A stretch of DNA of 64,000 nt from an uncultured SAR86 cluster bacterium (GTDB lineage Bacteria; Pseudomonadota; Gammaproteobacteria; Magnimaribacterales; Magnimaribacteraceae): NCBI GenBank assembly GCA_902628375.1, contig CACOMS010000002.1, positions 1 to 64,000 on the forward strand. The letters run 5' to 3'. Below are positions 39,231-48,206 of the stretch, piece by piece. Positions within the stretch are counted from its first letter, which is position 1, and the number at the start of each line of letters is the position of its first letter. Under the pieces are notes generated by a model. The model worked only from the letters and a program-made list of their open reading frames with translations. It was not told the DNA's origin and searched no databases. The translations under genes were made by a program, and so were the position numbers.

Positions 39231-39599
39231 ATGAACAAATCCCTAAAAGGAGGTTGTTTTTGTGGCTCAGTTAGATACAGCTTCGAGGATGATGACTACC
39301 CTTCTTCAAATTGCCATTGTTCAATGTGCAGGAGCATTTCAGGTGCAGCTTTTGTTTCATGGATGGCAGTTCCAAAAGATCGCTTCAAATACACTAAAGG
39401 AAAACCAAAAAAATTAGAGTCTTCTTCTCATGGGTCTAGATATTTTTGTAAAGAATGTGGAACACCTATTGTTTGTCTTCTCGAGGAATACCCAAAAAGC
39501 ATTTACATCACTATTTGTAGCCTTGATAGGCCTGAAGAATACGAACCAAAAGGGGATATTTATAAGGAAGACAAACTTCCTTGGGAATTTAATTTTTAG
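39231..39599 (+). CDS. GFA/CENP-V family zinc protein
   Basis: This 122-residue protein has the family cysteine pattern GGCFCGSVRY (11-20), NCHCSMCR and FCKECGTPI, which bind two zinc ions. The family was named after glutathione-dependent formaldehyde-activating enzyme, but most members have no proven reaction. AAGGAAAAAATT precedes the ATG. Its 3' end overlaps the convergent XRE gene by 11 bases. Confidence 0.85.
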   Translation: MNKSLKGGCFCGSVRYSFEDDDYPSSNCHCSMCRSISGAAFVSWMAVPKDRFKYTKGKPKKLESSSHGSRYFCKECGTPIVCLLEEYPKSIYITICSLDRPEEYEPKGDIYKEDKLPWEFNF

Positions 39600-39807
39600 G
39601 TAATTCGAATATATCTTCTATTTTGCAATTTAGAGTTTTTGCAATTTTTAATGCCAGAACAGTTGAAGGGACATAAATGCCATTCTCTATGGCGTTAATA
39701 CTTTTTCTAGATACATCAGAGCTTTCAGAAAGTTCTAACTGAGTAAGCCCTGCAGACCTTCTTAATTCTTCTAGGTTATTTAGTAGTTTTTTATGGTTTT
39801 TACCCAA
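39589..39807 (-). CDS. XRE-family transcriptional regulator, small
   Basis: This 72-residue protein is nearly all helix-turn-helix: LEELRRSAGLTQLELSESSDVSRKSINAIENGIYVPSTVLALKIAKTLNCKIEDIFEL, the YozG/Cro-like compact type. It starts at TTG 39807 with AAAGGA six bases upstream, two bases after the next small gene ends. It probably controls the adjacent small membrane genes. Confidence 0.85.
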   Translation of the reverse strand: MGKNHKKLLNNLEELRRSAGLTQLELSESSDVSRKSINAIENGIYVPSTVLALKIAKTLNCKIEDIFELPKN

Positions 39808-39809
39808 AG

Positions 39810-40058
39810 CTAGTCCTTTGACCTATCCTCAAAATCCCTAACAGCACTAGAAATTTTTTCAGCCTCGTGTTTATCAAATTCTTTGCCCAAGAATTTATCT
39901 AAAACAGAACTAAAAAGAAAACCTAAAACAAAAGCAACAGCAAAACTTATTTCCCAAGACACTCCCCAGTAATAAAGTACTGAAAAGTTTATAAAACCTA
40001 CTCCAACTCCAAGTGCATTAGAAGTTTCAGATCTATTTACTAGTATAAATTTCTTCAA
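39810..40058 (-). CDS. Small membrane protein encoded next to an XRE regulator
   Basis: This 82-residue protein has two membrane helices (about 14-32 and 36-55) followed by a charged tail KEFDKHEAEKISSAVRDFEDRSKD. The tail resembles those of the two genes upstream (E-x-I-x-x-A-V-x-x-F/Y-E). XRE plus a small two-helix membrane protein is a common pairing of unknown role. Confidence 0.7.
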   Translation of the reverse strand: MKKFILVNRSETSNALGVGVGFINFSVLYYWGVSWEISFAVAFVLGFLFSSVLDKFLGKEFDKHEAEKISSAVRDFEDRSKD

Positions 40059-40159
40059 TTTCTTATCCTTTAGCCGTTAAGAAATCTCCAATACATAAAC
40101 ATCAAGAAGAAGATGACAAACCAAAGCATAAAGTTATTTTTTTTAGTCATTACTAGTTC

Positions 40160-40555
40160 CTATTTCTTCTCGTACTCTTCTACTGCTTTATTTATTTCCT
40201 CAGATGTATTTGGATAAAGATATCCAGCTATCAAGCTTCCCACTCCTATGGCTGCAACCAAAAGGCCAACCCCTTCAAACAGACGCCCCATAACAACAAA
40301 GCCAAGAAGGTAAAGACCAATGCCCACAAAAATAGTTATTATTCCACCTCTGCGATAATCTATAGGTTCCTTTTTCCTTTCATCTAAAATAGTCATTAAC
40401 TCCTCTAATTTAGCAGGGTCGTCTATGCTCTTTGCTATTTCAGTAATCGTTTCATTTTTATTTTTCACTTCATGATACTGCCAGTAAAAGACTGCTAGCG
40501 GCACAATGACCCCAACAGAGATTCCAGCAAGCGGTATTAATGTTGAACCTTCCAT
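40160..40555 (-). CDS. Small membrane protein with C-terminal charged tail (paralogue group)
   Basis: This 131-residue protein has a membrane helix at 7-24, a charged middle (ETITEIAKSIDDPAKLEELMTILDERKKEPIDYRRGG), two helices (73-115) and the tail YLYPNTSEEINKAVEEYEKK. The tail matches that of the 85-residue neighbour. TAGGAG-type sequence precedes the start. Confidence 0.65.
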   Translation of the reverse strand: MEGSTLIPLAGISVGVIVPLAVFYWQYHEVKNKNETITEIAKSIDDPAKLEELMTILDERKKEPIDYRRGGIITIFVGIGLYLLGFVVMGRLFEGVGLLVAAIGVGSLIAGYLYPNTSEEINKAVEEYEKK

Positions 40556-40563
40556 AATTTCTC

Positions 40564-40821
40564 CTATTTTTTTTCAAAGCGATGGACCGCTTTGTTAATC
40601 TTTTCACTTTCTTCTAGATAGAAATAACTAGCAAAAATACATACCAATCCGGTTGAGATAAAAACCAACCCCATGCCAGTAAATAAAATTCCCAAGGGGT
40701 CATACAACATAACGCCAAATAAACTTAATCCAAGCCCTAGATGCATTATTAAATTTCTTTTATTGCTTTTAGCGAAGCTCATGTGTTTCTCTTTCATCAG
40801 AATGTAACGTAAACTTACCAT
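40564..40821 (-). CDS. Small membrane protein with the same C-terminal tail
   Basis: This 85-residue protein has two membrane helices and ends YFYLEESEKINKAVHRFEKK, close to the end of the next gene. Three in-frame Met codons (40821, 40797, 40782) make the start uncertain; MSFAKSNKRN is a plausible shorter start. It is 8 bases from the neighbouring gene, so they form one unit. Confidence 0.65.
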   Translation of the reverse strand: MVSLRYILMKEKHMSFAKSNKRNLIMHLGLGLSLFGVMLYDPLGILFTGMGLVFISTGLVCIFASYFYLEESEKINKAVHRFEKK

Positions 40822-40958
40822 AATAAGATAGAGAAGTAAAGGTTACACTACTATAAATAAAACCTTTCAAATAGGAAGTTATTTTGAATAACTATAGCTT
40901 GTAGAAATTATTAAACCTGTTAATCTTCTTCTCCCTTTTTTTGATTTAAGAGACAGGA

Positions 40959-41360
40959 ATGCTAATAGTAACAAGATACCTGAGCGACAAGTTAGCCATA
41001 ACACTTTCAACAGCATGTGCTATTCACTGCCTAATGGTTCCTTCTTTTTTAATTGTAACTTCTGGGTTTTTTACAATATCGATCCATAATGAATTAATAC
41101 ATTATCTGCTTATATCTCTAGCTGTTCCTATAAGTCTTTTCGGACTGAACTCAGGGCTAAAGAAGCACAATAAGCCCTCTTTCTTTTACATAGGTATCAC
41201 TGGACTTGCCATTCTAGTTAGCGCCATTTTTATTGGAGAGAGCATGTTTGGTAGGTTTGGAGAACAAATATTATCAGTAGTGGGCTCAACAATAGTTGTT
41301 TATGCACACTTTAGAAACTACCGAACCTGTAAAGAGATTGACTGTTTATGCCATGAATAG
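40959..41360 (+). CDS. MerC-domain membrane protein
   Basis: This 133-residue protein has four membrane helices, the helix-one motif CAIHC typical of MerC-type proteins, and a C-terminal tail RNYRTCKEIDCLCHE with three Cys. MerC was named for mercury transport, but such small chromosomal MerC-like proteins may handle other metals. The last 201 bases of the gene are repeated at 44331-44531. Confidence 0.8.
   Translation: MLIVTRYLSDKLAITLSTACAIHCLMVPSFLIVTSGFFTISIHNELIHYLLISLAVPISLFGLNSGLKKHNKPSFFYIGITGLAILVSAIFIGESMFGRFGEQILSVVGSTIVVYAHFRNYRTCKEIDCLCHE
41150..41350 (+). repeat. Left copy of 201-bp direct repeat (3' end of the MerC-like gene)
   Basis: It aligns without gaps to 44331-44531 (offset 3181) with about seven mismatches by eye. 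The two copies bracket the sugar-gene island. Confidence 0.92.
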
Positions 41361-41450
41361 AGATTTGAAAAAAAACAGCTTAGTTTGCAATTTAAAGGTA
41401 TTGAGGATGTTTATAGTTAATTAAAAACAAAATAGTCATTAATTTGAAAC

Positions 41451-42389
41451 ATGAGCAAAACAGATAAGGCCAACTGCGAAGAGCCCCTGGTAAGCGTGGT
41501 AATGAACTGCAGAAACGGACAGGCGTATTTGCATGAATCTTTAGGCTCTATAATCGACCAAACTTACTCTAATATTGAGGTTATTTTTTTTGATAATAAC
41601 TCAACAGACAACAGTTTAGAAATAGCTTCAAAATTTGGAGATAAAGTTAAGATATATAGTTCATTAGAAGACTTAACTTTAGGCCAAGCTAGAAATGAAG
41701 CTTTGGAATTAGCTAATGGAGAATACATAGCTTTTTTAGATGTAGATGATAAGTTTCACCCTCAAAAAATAGAGAAGCAAATTTTTTCTTTAAAGAAGAA
41801 CAATAAACTATGGGGCTTTGGGTCATATGGGACCATAGACCATCATGGAGAGGTCTTAAAAAACAAAATAAACATCTCGATTCCTAAAAACACCGAAAGC
41901 TTTGTTAGTTTGCTAACTAACTATAGGGTAAATTTTCAGACCCTTATTTTCCATAAAAAGATACTTGAAGAGCTTTCCCCTCTATTTCCTGCAGAGCTTA
42001 AGGTCATTCCAGATTTCTGCTTGGCAATGAAATTGGCTTCTTTTTACGAACCAGATGTTTGCTCAGATCTTTTATCTTACTACAGAAGCCACCCTGGACA
42101 GCTGAGACACAAGACCTTGGATCTCATTGAATCTGAATATTTATTTACCATTGAGCAACTAGAAGAGATTAATAAGAATAATAAGAAAAGAACTCAACTT
42201 CTTCGGAGATGGAAAGAAAAATCTCATTATTTTCAGGCAATCAATTCGATAAATAAAAATAAAATAAATGAAGCAAAGTTAGGCTTCAAAAAAGCCAGAA
42301 ATGTATCTTCCAGTTTTTACTTGGTTTGGCTATTTTCCATTTTAGTTCCTTTTGGACCAAGAATAATTTATAAAATCCTTAGGGGATAG
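41451..42389 (+). CDS. Family 2 glycosyltransferase
   Basis: This 312-residue protein has the GT-A fold start PLVSVVMNCRNGQAYLHESLGSIIDQTYSNIEVIFFDNNSTDNS, and FLDVDDKF supplies the DxD metal motif (near 97-101). C-terminal residues form a helix-rich tail with a hydrophobic segment. It likely transfers a sugar to a surface glycan on the cytosolic side. First gene of the island inside the MerC repeats. Confidence 0.85.
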   Translation: MSKTDKANCEEPLVSVVMNCRNGQAYLHESLGSIIDQTYSNIEVIFFDNNSTDNSLEIASKFGDKVKIYSSLEDLTLGQARNEALELANGEYIAFLDVDDKFHPQKIEKQIFSLKKNNKLWGFGSYGTIDHHGEVLKNKINISIPKNTESFVSLLTNYRVNFQTLIFHKKILEELSPLFPAELKVIPDFCLAMKLASFYEPDVCSDLLSYYRSHPGQLRHKTLDLIESEYLFTIEQLEEINKNNKKRTQLLRRWKEKSHYFQAINSINKNKINEAKLGFKKARNVSSSFYLVWLFSILVPFGPRIIYKILRG

Positions 42390-42572
42390 CTTAAGTTGTT
42401 AAGAGGCAACGGAAAAAAAGAATAACTTCCTTTAACGAAATAAGCACCAAAAAATTTCTCCTATGCAAAAAGAAATTAAAAAAACCATAAATTTCTATTC
42501 ATGGCCTATAATATTTCTTAAATTTAAATACCAATAATTTTAAGAGTTAAAACAAAAAACTAAGGAGGAGAA

Positions 42573-43343
42573 GTGAAAGCAGTAATTCTTGCAGGTGGCC
42601 TTGGTACTCGTTTAGCTGAACTTACTGGGAATATTCCAAAGCCCATGGTGCCCATAGGAAACAAGCCTATTATTTGGCATATTATGAAAATTTATGCGTC
42701 TCATGGAATCAATGAATTTGTTATATGTGCTGGGTATAAAGGCTATATGATCAAAGAGTATTTTTATAATTATTTTCTTCATCAAGCCGATATAAAGGTG
42801 GAATTAAAAGATAACAAATGTACTTTTATTAATAATCAGTCTGAAGACTGGAGCGTAACAATTGTTGATACTGGTTCTCATACACAGACAGGGGGCAGAT
42901 TAAAGCGCATAAAGAAATATCTTGATTCTGATGAGCCATTTTGTTTTACATATGGAGATGGTATAGGCGACATTGATATATCAGCGACAATAGAAAAGTA
43001 TAATTCAAATGACGTTACAGCTCTTCTTACCAGCTATTCTCCAACAAATAGGTTTGGCTTAATCGAAACTTCTGGAAATAAAGTTGTTGAATTTACTGAA
43101 AAACCAAAATCTTCTGAAGCTATGATAAACGCAGGTTTTTTTGTCTTATCACCGAAAGTTATTGATCTTATTGAAGATGATTCTACTGTGTGGGAGCAAT
43201 TTCCTTTGAATGAGTTAGCTAAAACTAGGAATCTAATTTTTCATGAACACAAAGGATTTTGGCATCCAATGGATACTTTACGAGATAAAAATATGCTTGA
43301 GAAAATGTGGCAAGATGGCAACGCAAAGTGGAAAATTTGGTAA
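42573..43343 (+). CDS. rfbF: Glucose-1-phosphate cytidylyltransferase (RfbF-like)
   Basis: This 256-residue nucleotidyltransferase begins KAVILAGGLGTRLAELTGNIPKPMVPIGNKPIIWHIMKIYASHG and has FTYGDGIGDID, the pattern of CDP-glucose-forming RfbF/DdhA rather than of glucose-1-phosphate thymidylyltransferase. It starts at GTG with AAGGAGGAGAA just upstream, a very strong ribosome binding site. CDP-glucose normally goes to a 4,6-dehydratase; no clear RfbG is present, only the SDR next door. Confidence 0.85.
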   Translation: MKAVILAGGLGTRLAELTGNIPKPMVPIGNKPIIWHIMKIYASHGINEFVICAGYKGYMIKEYFYNYFLHQADIKVELKDNKCTFINNQSEDWSVTIVDTGSHTQTGGRLKRIKKYLDSDEPFCFTYGDGIGDIDISATIEKYNSNDVTALLTSYSPTNRFGLIETSGNKVVEFTEKPKSSEAMINAGFFVLSPKVIDLIEDDSTVWEQFPLNELAKTRNLIFHEHKGFWHPMDTLRDKNMLEKMWQDGNAKWKIW

Positions 43344-43384
43344 TGAAGAATCTCAAGATAGAAATATAGGAGACATATTCTAAA

Positions 43385-44311
43385 TTGAGCAAAAAAAGTT
43401 TACTTATTACTGGTGGATTAGGGAATTTGGGATCATGGATTCTGGAATCTGCTTTAGACAATTTTGATGTAACAGTTCTTTCTCGTAAGCTTAGAAAATT
43501 AAATATCAATAAGAAATATAATCTTTTAATTGCAGATCTTGCTGATCCAGAATCACTATCTAAATCTCTTAAAAATAAAAAATTTGATTATGTTATTCAT
43601 GCAGGAAGTGTAAATGATGGATTCATAGAGGGGTATCAAGACCTATCATATAAAGTTAATAGTTTTGGAACTCTAAATTTATTAAATGCATTAAAACTCG
43701 AAAATCTGAAGCATTTTATCTATCTCTCAACATTTCAAGTCTATGGAGCATACAAAGGTTTAATCAACGAAGATACTGTTCCTAGTCCTAAAAATGATTA
43801 TGGTCTATCTCATTTATTAGCAGAATATTTTTTATCTATTCATATGCCTAAATCATCTTTCAGCATTATTCGACTAACAAATAGCTATGGCTGCCCTAAA
43901 GATTTAGATAGTTCCAAATGGTATTTAGTCCTAAACGATCTGAGTCGACAGGCATTCATGAATAGAACAATACAGCTTACTGGAAATGGGAAGGCAATAA
44001 GAGATTTTATATGGATGGGTGATGTTGTAGAAGCTATTTTAGAATTGATAGCATTGAAGCCAGAAGATGATATCTATAACATCTCGCAAGGAAGAATAAC
44101 CTCGATGCAAGAAGTTGCAGAAATAGTACAAAAGGCATATAAGGAATATTCTGGAGAATCTATTCCAATAAAGACTAACGAAGATGATAATAGTTTGCCG
44201 GATACAACTTTGAAAGTCACCTCAAGGAAAATAAAGAAGAGAATAAATCTTTCAAGTAATGACAGGATGAAAGAGGAGGCCATTAAAATTTTTAGATTTT
44301 TAGAGGACTAA
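43385..44311 (+). CDS. NAD-dependent epimerase/dehydratase (extended SDR) with altered active site
   Basis: This 308-residue protein has TGGLGNLG (9-16) for NAD binding, and LSTFQVYG with the catalytic Ser/Thr position, but the YxxxK dyad reads Tyr139-Gly-Leu-Ser-His143, so the Lys is replaced by His. The rest looks intact (RLTNSYGCP, RDFIWMGDVVEAI). It may be a sugar epimerase or dehydratase of altered activity, or a binding protein. It starts at TTG. Confidence 0.75.
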   Translation: MSKKSLLITGGLGNLGSWILESALDNFDVTVLSRKLRKLNINKKYNLLIADLADPESLSKSLKNKKFDYVIHAGSVNDGFIEGYQDLSYKVNSFGTLNLLNALKLENLKHFIYLSTFQVYGAYKGLINEDTVPSPKNDYGLSHLLAEYFLSIHMPKSSFSIIRLTNSYGCPKDLDSSKWYLVLNDLSRQAFMNRTIQLTGNGKAIRDFIWMGDVVEAILELIALKPEDDIYNISQGRITSMQEVAEIVQKAYKEYSGESIPIKTNEDDNSLPDTTLKVTSRKIKKRINLSSNDRMKEEAIKIFRFLED

Positions 44312-44330
44312 TTTATGAATATTTTCCTTA

Positions 44331-44541
44331 CTCAGGACTTAAGAAGCATAATAAGTCCTCTTTCTTTTACATAGGTATCACTGGACTTGCCATTCTAGTT
44401 AGCGCCATTTTTATTGGAGAGAGCATGTTTGATAGGCTTGGAGAACAAATATTATCAGCAGTGGGCTCAACAATAGTTGTTTATGCACACTTTAGAAACT
44501 ACCGAACCTGTAAAGAGATTGACTGTTTATGTCACATTTAA
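44331..44541 (+). pseudogene. 3' fragment of a MerC-like gene (right copy of the direct repeat)
   Basis: 44331-44531 matches the end of the gene at 40959-41360. The frame is still open and ends ...RTCKEIDCLCHI with TAA at 44539-44541, but there is no start in frame. Of the differences from the left copy several are silent third-position changes (GGG/GGA, CTA/CTT, CAC/CAT, TGC/TGT), with a few substitutions (Pro/Ser, Gly/Asp, Phe/Leu, Val/Ala). This suggests the fragment came from a working MerC gene of a related strain. Confidence 0.88.
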
Positions 44542-44576
44542 GCTCATCTAGTTTTTAGTTACGGTAAACTGTCCTT

Positions 44577-45965
44577 ATGGCTTTTAAAGAAAAAGTATTA
44601 GAAGATCTGAGGTCTTTCTTGCCAGATGAGGCTTTATTATTAAATGAAGAAGCAACTTCAAGACAGGCTGGCGGTCTTCATACAGAAGAGCCAGTAAATG
44701 CAAAATTGATAGTAAGACCTAAATCAACAGAGGAAGTATCTAAAGTCTTATCAATTTGTAACAAAGAAAAACAGTCTGTAGTTGTTCATGGAGGTTTAAC
44801 GGGCTTAGTCTACGGAACTAGGACTTTTCCAGATCAATTGATCTTGTCTCTAGAAAGGATGAATGAAATAAACGAAGTAGATGTTGTAGGCAGAACCATG
44901 ACTTGTCAGTCTGGAACTACTTTGCAAAATATACAAGAGAAGGCCGAAGAGCAAGGCATGATTTTTCCGTTAGATCTAGGCGCTAGAGGGTCTTGTTCTA
45001 TTGGTGGAAATATATCTACAAATGCAGGTGGTAACCGAGTTATAAGATTTGGAATGACAAGAGATTCGGTTCTTGGTATTGAGGCAGTAACTCCAGACGG
45101 GGCCATTCTTTCTTCTATGAATAGAATGATAAAGAACAATGCGGGTTATGACTTGAAACAAATGTTCATTGGTACCGAAGGAACTCTGGGTGTGGTAACA
45201 AAATGTGTGTTGAGATTAAGAGAGGCACCAAAGAGCCAAAACACAGCTTTAGTTGGCATTGAAGATTTCACCTCAATTTTGAAATTCCTAAAACATATAG
45301 ATTCTGGCTTAGGGGGCAACATGAGTGCTTTTGAAGTTATGTGGAAAAGTTTTTATGACATGGTGACAAACACACTACAAGAAAACTCTTTGCCTTTAAA
45401 ACCAACCATGCCTTATTACGTTTTAGTCGAATCAATGGGATCAGATCAAACTAAAGACGAAGAACACTTTGAAGCTCTTTTAAGTGAGGCGCTGGATAAG
45501 TCATTAATATCTGACGCAGTTTTAGCGAAATCAGAGAAAGAAAGAAAAGGACTTTGGGCATTAAGAGATGATGTAGAAAAACAAGCTCAGTTTGGGCCCA
45601 CTCTAATGTTTGACGTTAGTCTGCCAATAAGCCATATGGAAGAATATGTATCAAAGGTTAGAAAAAACCTAAATCAACACTGGGATCAATCTCACTTTAT
45701 CGTGTGGGGTCATTTAGCCGATGGAAATCTTCATTTAGTGGTTGGAGTAGGGGATTTAAAAAGTGAGACAGTAAGGAAAATTGAAGAATCAGTTTATGGC
45801 CCTCTGCAGCTCATAGGTGGATCGGTATCCGCAGAGCATGGGATAGGCCTAGAAAAGAAGCCTTATTTGCACTTAAGCAGAACCAATGAAGAAATAGATT
45901 TCATGAAATCTTTAAAGAAAACCTTTGATCCAAATGGAATTTTAAATCCAGGTTTAATTTTTTAG
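44577..45965 (+). CDS. FAD-linked oxidase (D-lactate / D-2-hydroxyglutarate dehydrogenase type)
   Basis: This 462-residue flavoprotein has a PCMH-type FAD domain (VVVHGGLTGLVYGT, DLGARGSCSIGGNISTNAGGNRVIRFGMTRDSVLGIEAVTPDG) and a C-terminal GlcD/vanillyl-alcohol-oxidase-type domain with GHLADGNLHLVV and SAEHGIGLEKKPYL, holding the family's metal and substrate ligands. D-2-hydroxyglutarate dehydrogenase is a likely role, but D-lactate or glycolate are possible. Confidence 0.85.
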   Translation: MAFKEKVLEDLRSFLPDEALLLNEEATSRQAGGLHTEEPVNAKLIVRPKSTEEVSKVLSICNKEKQSVVVHGGLTGLVYGTRTFPDQLILSLERMNEINEVDVVGRTMTCQSGTTLQNIQEKAEEQGMIFPLDLGARGSCSIGGNISTNAGGNRVIRFGMTRDSVLGIEAVTPDGAILSSMNRMIKNNAGYDLKQMFIGTEGTLGVVTKCVLRLREAPKSQNTALVGIEDFTSILKFLKHIDSGLGGNMSAFEVMWKSFYDMVTNTLQENSLPLKPTMPYYVLVESMGSDQTKDEEHFEALLSEALDKSLISDAVLAKSEKERKGLWALRDDVEKQAQFGPTLMFDVSLPISHMEEYVSKVRKNLNQHWDQSHFIVWGHLADGNLHLVVGVGDLKSETVRKIEESVYGPLQLIGGSVSAEHGIGLEKKPYLHLSRTNEEIDFMKSLKKTFDPNGILNPGLIF

Positions 45966-45980
45966 GTAATTTTTAAAACC

Positions 45981-46844
45981 CTACTCTTCATAGGTGGAGT
46001 CAGCCAGTAATACTTCTGCAGCCGCAAGCGACATTTTAGAATTGCTGTGCCCTACACCTTTGATTATTTTGTAATTCCAATTAAATTCTAGATCATGTTT
46101 TTTAGCCACATCAGATGAAGATATAAAAAAATTATTGGCCCTTTGAAATCTATTTTTCCCTTGTTTATTAGCCCCTTTGGATTGATTAACTGACGAGGTT
46201 ATTTTTGTATCTTTAGATCCGATTAAGACTGATAATTTCATTTTTAAAAATCTCCTCAAGTTATCTGAGCTAAGTTTTGATGGCGGCTCTTTAATTCCAT
46301 AAGGAAATTTCCACCCTCCTAAAAAGGTGTACCATCCAGCATTTGCGGCCACAGCTTTTTTTATTTTTGGCATATCTGACATCAATAAATATCTGTGAAC
46401 AAATTGAGCCCCACCCGAGTGTCCATAAATCATGTATTGATCAGTCTTAACATTAAATTTGTTTCTATAAAAATTAAAAAGCAAATCTATAGATCCGTTT
46501 AAGTAAAGCTTTGTGTCTGATTTTATTTTTCCACCAGAAGAAGACATTTGCAGGGTGTTGTAATTTGGAAAGGTCGACTTAATGAACTCTGGAGCAATCA
46601 GGATTACGTTCTTATTGTTTGTTAGGCTTGCCCATACCTCTATATAGCCGTCAGCGTTCCTACTATTCCCATGAATAATAAATAATATTTCAGTTTTATT
46701 ATTTATTTCCTTGGGCAGCTTATAAAAGATATTTATAGGAGGTTTTTCCCAATCAGAAAAGATAACCCTTTCAATATCAGAAGAAAATACAGGCAAGGCC
46801 AACAGAAAATATAGAGAAGAAAAAAATGCTCTAAAAAGATTCAT
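45981..46844 (-). CDS. Exported alpha/beta hydrolase
   Basis: This 287-residue protein has a signal peptide (about 1-22) and a serine hydrolase core: IHGNSRNADGYIE after the second strand, nucleophile motif GHSGGAQ, and a late KGVGHSNSKMS that may hold the catalytic His. It resembles polyhydroxyalkanoate-depolymerase or acetyl-esterase-like secreted hydrolases. The substrate is not known. It converges with the FAD oxidase gene. Confidence 0.75.
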   Translation of the reverse strand: MNLFRAFFSSLYFLLALPVFSSDIERVIFSDWEKPPINIFYKLPKEINNKTEILFIIHGNSRNADGYIEVWASLTNNKNVILIAPEFIKSTFPNYNTLQMSSSGGKIKSDTKLYLNGSIDLLFNFYRNKFNVKTDQYMIYGHSGGAQFVHRYLLMSDMPKIKKAVAANAGWYTFLGGWKFPYGIKEPPSKLSSDNLRRFLKMKLSVLIGSKDTKITSSVNQSKGANKQGKNRFQRANNFFISSSDVAKKHDLEFNWNYKIIKGVGHSNSKMSLAAAEVLLADSTYEE

Positions 46845-46868
46845 CTTTATTCAATTGTAAATATAGCT

Positions 46869-48185
46869 CTAGGCTAGGAAGATAAATTTTGACAGAAACA
46901 CCAGAGTTAAAAACCAAGCCCCAGAAGAAATCTCTTTGAAACCGCTCGTGGCCATTTTCAAGGCTACATATGCAATAAAGCCTAGGGCTATACCGTTAGC
47001 TATAGAGAACGTTAAAGGAATCATAACAATTATGATCAAGGCAGGTAGAAGCTCTGTTGAATCTGACCAATTTAATCTATCCATTCCGCCAAGCATTAGT
47101 ATGGCGACATAAATAAGGGCTCCAGCAGTAGCATAGGCTGGAACTATTGCAGCAAGAGGGGAAAAGAAGAGTGCAATCAGGAATAATAGCCCAACAGTTA
47201 TAGCAGTTAATCCCGTTCTTCCTCCGGCTTCAACTCCTGCAGAGCTCTCAACGTAACTTGTCACGGGCGAGCACCCAAAAACAGTACCTATAACACTTGA
47301 AGTGCTATCAGCCTTCAATGCCCCATCAAGCCCTTCTGCATTTCCAGATTCATCAATTAAATTTGCTCTATTTGCTACGCCCAATAGAGTACCAGCTGTG
47401 TCAAATAAATTAACAAACAGAAAAGACATGATAATGCTAATCATCGCCAGATCTAAAGCGCCCATGATATCTAGTTTCATGAAAGTTGGAGCAATCTCGG
47501 GAGGCATGGAAATTAAACCATTCAATTGAATTAGTCCTAAAAATACACCAATAAAAGTTACTGTCATCACTCCAATAATGATCGCTCCAGTAACTTTACG
47601 CACTGCAAGCATAGAAATTAATAGAAATCCCAAAGCGGCAAGAAGCGTTTCAGTTTGAGAAAAATCTCCAAGACTTAGGAAGGTTGCATCATTTGAGATA
47701 ATAATTCCTCCATTTCTCAAGCCAATAAAGCCTATAAAAAGCCCCACTCCTGCTCCCATAGCAACTCTTAAGTTTAGAGGGATACTATCTAGCATCCATC
47801 GTCTTAAGGGGGTTACGCTCATAATTACAAAAAGAACTCCAGCTAAAAATACTGCCCCCAGGGCTATTTCCCAGGAATATCCCATTTCACCAACAACTGT
47901 GTATGTAAAGAATGCATTAAGCCCCATTCCAGGAGCTAGACCTACAGGCCAATTAGCATAGAGCCCCATTGCAAAACAAGCTATGGCGGCTGCTAGGCAA
48001 GTTCCTACAAAGCTCGCACCAGGATCCATGCCACTTGCTGCCATCATTTGTGGGTTTACAAAAATTATATAAGCCATTGTGATGAAAGTAGTTAAACCTG
48101 CCATTAGCTCTTTACTAACAGTGGTCCCGTGAGACTTCAACTGGAAATAATCTTCTATGAATTTCATGCTTATAAGGTTAATCAT
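46869..48185 (-). CDS. NCS2-family purine permease (AzgA/GhxP type)
   Basis: This 438-residue membrane protein has the AzgA-branch start ELMAGLTTFITMAYIIFVNPQMMAASGMD, about 13 membrane helices and the segment LFDTAGTLLGVANRANLIDESG followed by ALKADSTSSVIGTVFGCSPVTSYVESSAGVEAGGRTGLTA. These are marks of adenine/guanine/hypoxanthine transporters. MKFIEDYF at 48167 is an alternative start. The TonB receptor and phosphoribosyltransferase genes nearby suggest purine salvage. Confidence 0.9.
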   Translation of the reverse strand: MINLISMKFIEDYFQLKSHGTTVSKELMAGLTTFITMAYIIFVNPQMMAASGMDPGASFVGTCLAAAIACFAMGLYANWPVGLAPGMGLNAFFTYTVVGEMGYSWEIALGAVFLAGVLFVIMSVTPLRRWMLDSIPLNLRVAMGAGVGLFIGFIGLRNGGIIISNDATFLSLGDFSQTETLLAALGFLLISMLAVRKVTGAIIIGVMTVTFIGVFLGLIQLNGLISMPPEIAPTFMKLDIMGALDLAMISIIMSFLFVNLFDTAGTLLGVANRANLIDESGNAEGLDGALKADSTSSVIGTVFGCSPVTSYVESSAGVEAGGRTGLTAITVGLLFLIALFFSPLAAIVPAYATAGALIYVAILMLGGMDRLNWSDSTELLPALIIIVMIPLTFSIANGIALGFIAYVALKMATSGFKEISSGAWFLTLVFLSKFIFLA

Positions 48186-48206
48186 ACAGATTAGAAATGC
48201 AATAAA

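Noticed and set aside
41150..44541. Integrase-made att sites at the MerC repeats
   Set aside because: The repeat is long (201 bp) with about 4% mismatch and no integrase gene or tRNA lies inside the island, so homologous recombination explains it more simply.
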